A DNA stretch of 22,483 nucleotides from DATLYB01 sp964502525 (GTDB lineage: Bacteria; Bacteroidota; Bacteroidia; Chitinophagales; CAIOSU01): the NCBI GenBank assembly GCA_964502525.1, contig CAZCXH010000072.1, forward strand, positions 1-22,483. Direction: 5' to 3'. Position numbers and translations under genes: made by a program. Position 1 is the first letter of the stretch; every line of letters begins with the position of its first letter. The notes under the pieces were generated by a model, which worked only from the letters and a program-made list of their open reading frames with translations, was not told where the DNA came from and did not search any database. This document shows positions 1 to 6,200 of this stretch, one piece after another.

Positions 1-32
1 TGATTAATGCCCCTTTAAAAAAAGCCGCCTGA

Positions 33-53
33 TGCGACAATTTGGTATGCACC
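33..53 (+). repeat. 21-bp dispersed repeat, copy 1
   Basis: This 21-nt stretch is identical to 20512-20532. At the second site it forms the right end of a 211-bp inverted-repeat-bounded element. Here only the outer end is visible, and the rest of the element, if present, would lie to the left of the window or in bases 1-32. Both copies have the same orientation and precede a plus-strand gene, by 104 nt here and by 32 nt at the second site. A run of seven A followed by GCCGCCT lies just left of it. The identity is seen directly; that it is the end of a mobile or palindromic element is inferred. Confidence 0.6.
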
Positions 54-156
54 CTCCTATCTCTCATCTGATGATTTTGAAGCGAAATTCAATTGGTGCA
101 ATCAAACTTTATCTAACTTGGCATTATATTGGATGAATCGTTACGAAACAATTATT

Positions 157-711
157 ATGAGAAAATTGCTTTTTACCCTGGCTTGCTTCACCGCGGCTTC
201 ATTACAGGCGCAGACCTGCGTGGGCACCTTTAAATTCCAGTTGCTCGACCTTAAGAGCAAAAAGCCCTTAAAGGAGAATTTAGAAAGAAATATCGTGTAC
301 GGCTTTACCGCAGATGAGAAGGAATTCTATGATAACAGCGAGGCTGTCGTGCCCATTGACACGGTGATGAAGTACAAAGAGAAGTACTCAGCCCGCATTA
401 ACGAAAAAGGCTACAATTTCTTTCCGGATAAGGATCCGTCAGTGGCATATTTTCCAACGCTGTGCGGGCTGTACCTCGTTCACATGGATTTCTTCGGAAA
501 GACCGACACCATGAGCCTGAGCATTTACAATATTCCGGCTCATCAATCATTCCAGATTGACACGCTGCTGTTCCAAAAAGGAAAATTCTACATTGACCTG
601 CAGGCATCTTCCCGGCTCAGCGAGTTTAAATTCCTTGATGACAAGGGCTATTTCGTGATTCCCGGGGAAGCGATAGAGCCGGTTGCCGTCAAGGAAGGTG
701 AAGAAAAGTGA
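157..711 (+). CDS. Small secreted protein of unknown function
   Basis: A 184-residue protein that I do not recognise. The ATG at 157 is preferred over the in-frame ATG at 118 (reading from 118 adds 13 residues) because it opens directly into a signal peptide: MRKLL, a hydrophobic core, then SLQAQ as the likely signal peptidase I site near residues 17-19. The mature part is about 165 residues, predominantly beta-like, with two cysteines (C21 and C103) that could form a disulfide. It has no membrane segment and ends in a Glu/Lys-rich tail. Its stop codon TGA shares one base with the ATG of the next gene, so the two are probably translated as an operon. A periplasmic or outer-membrane-associated location is inferred from the signal peptide. 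A functional link to the downstream tRNA glycosyltransferase is not evident, and the overlap may be only economical packing. Confidence 0.75.
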   Translation: MRKLLFTLACFTAASLQAQTCVGTFKFQLLDLKSKKPLKENLERNIVYGFTADEKEFYDNSEAVVPIDTVMKYKEKYSARINEKGYNFFPDKDPSVAYFPTLCGLYLVHMDFFGKTDTMSLSIYNIPAHQSFQIDTLLFQKGKFYIDLQASSRLSEFKFLDDKGYFVIPGEAIEPVAVKEGEEK

Positions 712-1817
712 TGCGCATCGCCCTGCTGGAGCCTTTCTTCACCGGCTCGCACAAGCGGTGGGCTGAAGAATACGCAAGATTCAGCAGGCACGAGATCGGA
801 ATTTTTTCCCTCAGCGGTCATCATTGGAAGTGGCGGATGCATGGAGGTGCGGTTTCACTTGCTGAAAAATTCTTAAAGAGCAACTTTCATCCGGATGTCA
901 TCATCGCATCGGATATGCTTGATCTGACGGTGTTTCTGAGCTATACCAGAAAGGTCACTCACGATGTTCCGGCAGCCGTTTATTTCCACGAAAATCAACT
1001 GACCTATCCCTGGTCGCCAATGGATAAAGATGTTCAGTTTGAGCGCGACAACCATTACAGTTTTATCAACTACGCATCGGCTCTGGCGGCTGACAAGGTT
1101 TTCTTCAATTCGGCTTATCACCGGCAATCATTTTTAGAAGAACTGCCGGAGTTTTTGAAAAGCTTTCCTGACAATAATGAATTGGGTTCAGTTGAAACTA
1201 TCAAAAAGAAAAGTGCTGTGCTGCCGCTTGGCATGGATTTGAAAAGGCTGGATGCATTGAAGCCGCGGGAAATTCCGAAATATCCGAGAGCGGTGGTGCT
1301 CTGGAATCATCGCTGGGAGTATGACAAAAATCCGGAGCAATTTTTCAGCGCGTTATTTGAATTGCAAGAAAGAGGAGTTGGGTTTAATCTGGTTGTGCTT
1401 GGAGAAAAATTCAGCAAATACCCGAAAATATTTGATGAAGCGCATAAGAGGCTGAAGGCAAACATTCTGCATTTCGGTTATGCGGATAATGAGCGCGAAT
1501 ACGTGAAATGGCTGTGCCATGCCGATATTCTACCGGTTACATCCCATCAGGATTTTTTCGGAGCCAGCGTAATTGAGGCGATGCATTGCGATGTTTTTCC
1601 ATTGCTGCCGAAGCGCCTTGCCTACCCCGAGCATATACCGGAAAATCTTCACCCCGCATTCATTTATGATGACGACCACCGCGAGTTCGTCAACCGCCTG
1701 CAGCGGTTGATATTAGACGTGAAACTGCCGCGAAAAGAAAACGTGCGGCAATTTGCAGCGAAGTATGATTGGAACAAATTAGTGGAAGAATATGATGGAA
1801 CGATGGAATCAGTTTGA
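711..1817 (+). CDS. Bacterial homologue of tRNA-queuosine alpha-mannosyltransferase (QTMAN / GTDC1)
   Basis: A 368-residue GT4-type glycosyltransferase with the N-terminal domain formerly called DUF3524. Residues 8-17 (PFFTGSHKRW), 37-47 (HHWKWRMHGGA) and 91-100 (YFHENQLTYP) match the signature blocks I recall from animal GTDC1. The C-terminal Rossmann half has WNHRWEYDKNPEQFF at 198-212 and HQDFFGASVIEAMHC at 279-293, again close to GTDC1. The animal enzyme transfers mannose from GDP-mannose to queuosine at the wobble position of tRNA-Asp. By homology this protein should be cytoplasmic and glycosylate queuosine or a related tRNA nucleoside, but the bacterial substrate is inferred. The first acidic residue of the EX7E-like motif is Asp here instead of Glu. 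ATG at 711 is chosen; a GTG at 708 would add one residue. It overlaps the upstream gene by 1 nt and converges with the next gene 21 nt away. No queuosine biosynthesis gene is in the window. Confidence 0.85.
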   Translation: MRIALLEPFFTGSHKRWAEEYARFSRHEIGIFSLSGHHWKWRMHGGAVSLAEKFLKSNFHPDVIIASDMLDLTVFLSYTRKVTHDVPAAVYFHENQLTYPWSPMDKDVQFERDNHYSFINYASALAADKVFFNSAYHRQSFLEELPEFLKSFPDNNELGSVETIKKKSAVLPLGMDLKRLDALKPREIPKYPRAVVLWNHRWEYDKNPEQFFSALFELQERGVGFNLVVLGEKFSKYPKIFDEAHKRLKANILHFGYADNEREYVKWLCHADILPVTSHQDFFGASVIEAMHCDVFPLLPKRLAYPEHIPENLHPAFIYDDDHREFVNRLQRLILDVKLPRKENVRQFAAKYDWNKLVEEYDGTMESV

Positions 1818-1838
1818 ACATCAACCCAACACCCAATT

Positions 1839-2831
1839 TCAAATCGGATAATAAATATCCGTCTGCCACTGAGCCGTATCTTTCACCTGCATGGGATCGG
1901 TGACGTAAACCTCCCATGGCGCGCCTTTCGAGGTGATGCCGTTTTGCTCCATATATGTTTTCAATGCGTTATAGGCGGTTTCAACCTTGTCGTAAGCGCC
2001 CCAATGCGTTGTTTTTACCGCTCTCCCGCTAATCCTTATTAAACCCATTCCCTTGCCCACCGCCACCGAATCTGAAACAGGAATTCCAGGTTCCATAATC
2101 ACGCTGTTTGCATCCCTGTTGAAATCATGCCAGAAGGCAACCGGCTGACCGGCAGGGGAGATTCCGTTTGCCATTACGTAACCCATGATGCTTTGGTAAG
2201 CTGTTCCGATCTTGGCGGAAATGCTTGTCAGATCGGTAGTGTCACGTATTGTAATTACCCATTGAGGAGTAATGTCCACTTCTTCAATGGCTGACGCAGG
2301 GGCAGCCGATTTGCTTTCGCAAACAGCCTTCAGTTTTGCCAGCCCTTTCTCATAAGCTTCACCAAGGAGTTTCTCCATCATCAGCGCCATGAACACCCTT
2401 TGAGTGAAACCAACATCGCTGTCGAAAGCCCATGTCACCTTCGTGCCGCTGCCGGCAGGATCGAGTTTGAAACCGGCTTTCGCTGCGCCTCTGCCTCCGA
2501 AATCAAGTTCGGTTTTAATGGAATCGCTGGGGATGCTTTCAACGATCACCATGCTGCCCCTTCCAATTTTCTTGCCTTCCCACGAATACTTGCTTCCGGC
2601 TCCCGCTTCAGGTCCTTCGTATGTTTTCTTCGCATCAGGCTCCAACTCATTCCAAAATGACCACTGCTCCCATTTTTTGGGACTGTTCAAATTGTTAAAA
2701 ACCACTGGTGCAGGCGCATTGATTTCCACCGATCTTTCAAGGTGGCAATGCGATGGCGACAATACCGTAGCTATCAGCCATATTGCAAAAATGGCAGCGA
2801 GAACAACGAGGATGATTTTTACGGTTTTCAT
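1839..2831 (-). CDS. Membrane-anchored SRPBCC (START-like) plus GyrI-like domain protein
   Basis: A 330-residue protein. Residues 2-25 form one strongly hydrophobic segment (KTVKIILVVLAAIFAIWLIA), an N-terminal anchor or uncleaved signal. Residues about 30-175 are an SRPBCC/polyketide-cyclase fold, with SVEINAPAPVVFNNLNSPKKW as the typical opening. After an Ala/Ser-rich linker, residues about 195-330 look like a GyrI-like small-molecule-binding domain ending in WEVYVTDP...TDIYYPI. This two-domain arrangement is common in Bacteroidota and is usually annotated only by domain; ligand binding at the membrane surface is a reasonable inference and no catalytic function is evident. The frame stays open upstream to 3422, but that extension is antisense to the next gene and lacks protein-like character, so the ATG at 2831, which begins the membrane segment, is the start. 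It is divergent from the GlmU-like gene and convergent with the QTMAN homologue. Confidence 0.85.
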   Translation of the reverse strand: MKTVKIILVVLAAIFAIWLIATVLSPSHCHLERSVEINAPAPVVFNNLNSPKKWEQWSFWNELEPDAKKTYEGPEAGAGSKYSWEGKKIGRGSMVIVESIPSDSIKTELDFGGRGAAKAGFKLDPAGSGTKVTWAFDSDVGFTQRVFMALMMEKLLGEAYEKGLAKLKAVCESKSAAPASAIEEVDITPQWVITIRDTTDLTSISAKIGTAYQSIMGYVMANGISPAGQPVAFWHDFNRDANSVIMEPGIPVSDSVAVGKGMGLIRISGRAVKTTHWGAYDKVETAYNALKTYMEQNGITSKGAPWEVYVTDPMQVKDTAQWQTDIYYPI

Positions 2832-2946
2832 AAAGGCTGGTTTGGTTATGAAATTATGAGCGAAAGGTAATGAAAAAACTAAATAACAAGTAAAAAATAA
2901 AGATGCCGGTTTGCCGTGCATTTTCAATTCACTAATTTCAACCCCG
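2832..2946. promoter_or_regulatory. Divergent intergenic region between SRPBCC-GyrI gene and glmU-like gene
   Basis: This A/T-rich gap of 115 nt must carry the promoters of both divergent genes. On the minus strand there is TACCTTTC, one base off the Bacteroidota -7 element TAnnTTTG, about 30 nt before the ATG at 2831. On the plus strand I see no convincing TAnnTTTG. Shine-Dalgarno sequences are absent on both sides. The regulatory role is inferred from the gene arrangement only. Confidence 0.35.
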
Positions 2947-4152
2947 GTGAAATTGCAGAATACGGTTTTGTTTGACGATCCGGTTGTTCGCGGGAACTTG
3001 CTTCCCTTCACATTTTCACGCCCCATCGCTGAAATCAGGATCGGCATATTAACCATCCGGGAAAAGTGGGAAGCTGCCATTGGCGGCACGGCAAGCGTGA
3101 TGACAGAAAAGTATCTGTCGAAAAAATTCCCTCTGAAACCGGCATCAGCCAACCTCCTCGTGAACGCATCCGTGCTGCCTGATGACGCCTTGCTGAAAGA
3201 GGTCGGCATCCTGAAGGCGGGCGAATGTTTGGTGAAGGAGGAAACGCTTATTGCCGCTTTGACCGGAAAAATCCAGGATGTGCTTTCTGCTGATGAGATC
3301 ATCAGGAGAAGTAAGGTGCGGCAGTATAAAAAAGATGTGATGCAGGTGAAAAACGTATGGGATATTTTTTCTCTGAATGAAAAAGCATTGGTTGGAGATT
3401 TTGCGGTGCTTACGAAAGGCAAGAGATCGCAACCGTTGGATAAAACAAATCAACCGGTCGGGAAAAATATCTTCATCGAAAAAGGCGCGAAAGTGAGTTG
3501 CTCGGTTTTTAATTCTGTAACCGGGCCAATATACATCGGTAAAGATGCCGAAGTGATGGAAGGCTGCATGATAAGAGGCCCGTTCGCGCTTGGCGATCAT
3601 TCAACCCTGAAGATGGGCGCCAAAATTTATGGAGCCACTACCATCGGCCCTCACTGCAAAGTGGGAGGCGAAGTGAATAACTCCGTGATATTCGGATACA
3701 CCAACAAAGCGCATGACGGCTTCCTGGGCAACTCCGTGATTGGCGAGTGGTGCAACATCGGGGCCGATTCCAATAATTCCAACCTCAAGAACAACTACGC
3801 GAATGTGAAGCTGTGGCACTATCCGACTGCTTCATTCGTTGATACAGGCTTGCAGTTTTGCGGCTTGTTCATGGGCGACCATTCCAAATGCGGCATCAAC
3901 ACGATGTTCAACACGGGCGCGGTGGTGGGTTTCTCAGCCAACATTTTCGGAACCGGCTTTCCGAGGAATTATATCCCCTCATTTTCATGGGGCGGTTCGC
4001 AGGGTTTTTCCACTTACAACATGGAGAAAGCAATGGAGACTGCAGAGCGCATGATGCAGAGAAGAAATTTGAAACTCACAAAAGAAGACAAAGAAATCTG
4101 GAAAAATATTTTTGAGCTGACGGAAAAGTATAGAATTAGCAACCCGGAATAA
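2947..4152 (+). CDS. Alternative Bacteroidota GlmU (sugar nucleotidyltransferase / acetyltransferase, TIGR03991-like)
   Basis: A 401-residue protein if started at GTG 2947; a TTG at 2911 would add 12 residues. The GTG gives the family-typical opening, a short beta strand ending VLFDDP followed by LLPFTFSRPIAEIRIG at residues 18-33. That block replaces the usual GxGTRxxP pyrophosphorylase signature of GlmU. Residues about 170-340 form a left-handed beta-helix of hexapeptide repeats (IYIGKDAEV, SVIGEWCNIGA). KAHDGFLGNSVIGEW at 254-268 aligns by eye with the catalytic-histidine region of the GlmU acetyltransferase domain, suggesting His256 as that residue. The expected role is GlcN-1-P acetylation and UDP-GlcNAc formation in the cytoplasm, completing the pathway that glmM (14366-15748) feeds. 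tpiA follows 45 nt downstream on the same strand and may be co-transcribed. The assignment to the family is firm; dual activity is known only from the family description. Confidence 0.85.
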   Translation: MKLQNTVLFDDPVVRGNLLPFTFSRPIAEIRIGILTIREKWEAAIGGTASVMTEKYLSKKFPLKPASANLLVNASVLPDDALLKEVGILKAGECLVKEETLIAALTGKIQDVLSADEIIRRSKVRQYKKDVMQVKNVWDIFSLNEKALVGDFAVLTKGKRSQPLDKTNQPVGKNIFIEKGAKVSCSVFNSVTGPIYIGKDAEVMEGCMIRGPFALGDHSTLKMGAKIYGATTIGPHCKVGGEVNNSVIFGYTNKAHDGFLGNSVIGEWCNIGADSNNSNLKNNYANVKLWHYPTASFVDTGLQFCGLFMGDHSKCGINTMFNTGAVVGFSANIFGTGFPRNYIPSFSWGGSQGFSTYNMEKAMETAERMMQRRNLKLTKEDKEIWKNIFELTEKYRISNPE

Positions 4153-4197
4153 AATCATGCCTTTCATTTTATCATTTCAATCATAGTTCAGACAATC

Positions 4198-4962
4198 ATG
4201 AGAAAACGTATCGTTGCCGGAAACTGGAAGATGAACAAGCTGCTTGCCGATGGTATCCAGCTTGCCGCTGACATTTTGGTGAGCCTGGAAAAGAGTCCTC
4301 CGAAAGACACCGTCATCCTGTGCCCGCCTTACATTCATCTTGCCGACCTCGTGAAAATGCTGAAGGGTTGCGCCTACATTAAAATAGGTGCGCAGAATTG
4401 CTATTTGAAAGATGAAGGTGCCTATACGGGAGAGGTTTCCGTGCCGATGCTCGCTTCCATCGGCATTGATTATGTGATTGCCGGACATTCCGAGCGCAGG
4501 CAGCTTTTCGGTGAAACCGATGAAGTGGTGTCGCAAAAGGTGAAAGCCATCCTCGCGCATGGGCTGCGCCCCATCTTCTGCTGCGGTGAGCCGCTGGACA
4601 TCCGCAAGCAGAGCAAACATTTTGAATACGTTGAAAAGCAGATGAATGAAAGCATCCTGAGTTTGTCTGCCGGTGAATTGAAACCGGTGGTGATTGCGTA
4701 TGAGCCGATTTGGGCGATTGGAACGGGCGTGAACGCCTCTCCCGAACAGGCGCAGGAAATGCACTCGTTCATCCGCAATCTCCTGAAACAAAAATTCGGG
4801 AATGAAACCTCTGACAACGCTGCCATATTATATGGCGGCAGCGTGAAGGCTGATAATGCCGCAAGCCTGTTCAGCCAGCCCGATGTGGATGGAGGGCTGG
4901 TGGGAGGCGCCTCGCTGGTGGCGGGAGATTTTGTGAAGATTGTGAGGAGTTTGGCGGGATAG
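4198..4962 (+). CDS. tpiA: Triosephosphate isomerase
   Basis: A 254-residue cytoplasmic TIM barrel of normal length. It interconverts dihydroxyacetone phosphate and glyceraldehyde 3-phosphate in glycolysis and gluconeogenesis. All catalytic residues are present: Asn9 and Lys11 in GNWKMN, His97 in AGHSERR, and Glu169 in AYEPIWAIGTG, whose following residues form the flexible lid loop 6. The phosphate-binding YGGSVK is at 212-217 and GGLVGGASL lies near the C-terminus. The ATG at 4198 gives the canonical MRKRIVAGNWKMN start. It lies 45 nt after the GlmU-like gene in the same direction, with no obvious terminator between them. A small antitoxin-like gene is convergent 17 nt beyond the stop. Nothing in the sequence is unusual. 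Confidence 0.98.
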   Translation: MRKRIVAGNWKMNKLLADGIQLAADILVSLEKSPPKDTVILCPPYIHLADLVKMLKGCAYIKIGAQNCYLKDEGAYTGEVSVPMLASIGIDYVIAGHSERRQLFGETDEVVSQKVKAILAHGLRPIFCCGEPLDIRKQSKHFEYVEKQMNESILSLSAGELKPVVIAYEPIWAIGTGVNASPEQAQEMHSFIRNLLKQKFGNETSDNAAILYGGSVKADNAASLFSQPDVDGGLVGGASLVAGDFVKIVRSLAG

Positions 4963-4979
4963 AATAATGTCGCCCTTCT

Positions 4980-5207
4980 TCATTTATACTTTTCCTTCAG
5001 GTCGTTCACGGTGTAGAGGTCGTCATCATCCTTCAGGTAGCTGAATGTTTTTGAGTTGCTGACTAACTTTTCAATTCCCTTTTGCAGTATTTCATCTTCG
5101 TATTTTTTGAAAATGAACTCCACGTAATCAGCTATTTCGCTGAGTTTTTCCTGCGGAAGTTTGGAGAGATTATCGAGCGTGCGCTTAATGAGTGTTTCCC
5201 GTGTCAT
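4980..5207 (-). CDS. Small antitoxin-like protein (DUF2281-like), no partner toxin nearby
   Basis: A 75-residue acidic, helical protein: LIKRTLDNLSKLPQEKLSEI, then YVEFIFKKYEDEILQKGI, ending DLYTVNDLKEKYK. The pattern of a helix carrying LPxEKLxEIADYVEFI followed by a short charged tail ending in a VNDLKEKY-like sequence resembles small Bacteroidota proteins usually annotated as DUF2281 or VapB-like antitoxins. Such proteins are often followed at once by a toxin gene. Here the downstream side is occupied by the convergent tpiA, whose stop is 17 nt away, and the upstream side is non-coding, so no toxin is present. It may be an orphan antitoxin, a regulator, or an unrelated small housekeeping protein. 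The ATG at 5207 is the only plausible start. The coding pattern looks real, but the function is uncertain. Confidence 0.6.
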   Translation of the reverse strand: MTRETLIKRTLDNLSKLPQEKLSEIADYVEFIFKKYEDEILQKGIEKLVSNSKTFSYLKDDDDLYTVNDLKEKYK

Positions 5208-5369
5208 GTGTCAGGCTTGATTGCAAAGTTGGGAATTTCTTTTTGTTTTGGCGCGGGTGACTTCGTTTGCCGGGCGTTGTTACATGCACTCGCCAGAGGC
5301 AAGCGCAGTGAAGTTCATAGCGAAAAGGGCTTTTGTGCTTAAAATTGCGCGGGCTGAAAACACAACCCT

Positions 5370-6200
5370 GTGTCATACACCGAAATTGAATTTCCCGAAT
5401 CTGATCCTGAAAAGAAGGAACTCCTTGCTGCCGTGCTTGCCGGTTACGGCTTTGAGGGCATTGAAGAGCTGCCCGGCTCGCTGAAGGCTTATATTGAAGC
5501 AAAACGTTTTCAGGAAAAAAAATTCAAACAATTTCTTGGTCAGTTTCCATCGCTTGCGAAAATCCCTTTCACCCGTAGAACTCTCCCCCCAAAAAACTGG
5601 AACGAAGCCTGGGAGAAAAGCTATGAGCCGGTAGTCATTGCTGATAAAGTGAGGATCAGAGCCTCATTCCACAAGGCGGATGAATCTTTTGAATATGACA
5701 TCCTCATTGATCCCAAAATGTCATTCGGCACAGGACATCACGCCACAACGCAGTTGATGATTGAAATGATGCCCGGTATGGATTTTCGCGGAAAACGCAT
5801 CCTTGATTTCGGCAGCGGCACGGGAGCGCTCTCCATCCTTGCACACAAAATGAAGGCAAAAAGCGTTATAGCCATTGACATTGACCGGTGGGCTTTTGAA
5901 AACATCAGGGAGAACATCAAAATCAATAAGGCGGAAAACATTGAAGCAAGGCTGGGGGACGCCAGCGCAATTCCTGCCGGAAAATTTGATGTGATTCTCG
6001 CCAATGTGAACAAAAACATTATCTCTGAAAACATGGAATTATTAGTTTGCGCCCTCATTCGCAGGGGGATTATCCTTTTCAGCGGATTGCTCGAAAATGA
6101 CGAAACCGCTATTGTGGATTCCGCTCGTAACAATGGCTTAATATTGAATGAAAAGAAAACCAAAAACGGATGGTTGTGCCTAAAGTTTGCCAAGCGGTGA
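5370..6200 (+). CDS. prmA: Ribosomal protein L11 methyltransferase
   Basis: A 276-residue cytoplasmic SAM-dependent methyltransferase that trimethylates ribosomal protein L11. The N-terminal substrate-recognition domain runs to about residue 70, followed by the family-typical NWNEAWEKSYEPV at 76-88. The catalytic domain has PKMSFGTGHHATT at 115-127 and SAM-binding motif I LDFGSGTGALSI at 145-156, with the acidic ribose-binding end of strand 2 in AIDIDRWA. DVILANVNKNII at about 207-218 is the variant of the NPP-type loop seen in PrmA. The start is GTG at 5370, which gives SYTEIEFPE, the usual opening beta strand; no upstream ATG in frame is plausible. Its TGA overlaps the GTG of the giant secreted protein downstream by 4 nt, implying translational coupling of two functionally unrelated proteins. 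Confidence 0.95.
   Translation: MSYTEIEFPESDPEKKELLAAVLAGYGFEGIEELPGSLKAYIEAKRFQEKKFKQFLGQFPSLAKIPFTRRTLPPKNWNEAWEKSYEPVVIADKVRIRASFHKADESFEYDILIDPKMSFGTGHHATTQLMIEMMPGMDFRGKRILDFGSGTGALSILAHKMKAKSVIAIDIDRWAFENIRENIKINKAENIEARLGDASAIPAGKFDVILANVNKNIISENMELLVCALIRRGIILFSGLLENDETAIVDSARNNGLILNEKKTKNGWLCLKFAKR

Noticed and set aside
2832..3422. Long open extension upstream of the SRPBCC-GyrI gene (minus strand), which would make a 527-residue protein
   Set aside because: It lies antisense to the GlmU-like gene, has Ser/Phe-rich non-protein-like composition, and the natural N-terminal membrane segment begins at the ATG at 2831.
4177..4791. 204-codon minus-strand open frame across tpiA
   Set aside because: It is fully antisense to a textbook tpiA with all catalytic residues; the translation is His/Arg-rich and resembles no family.
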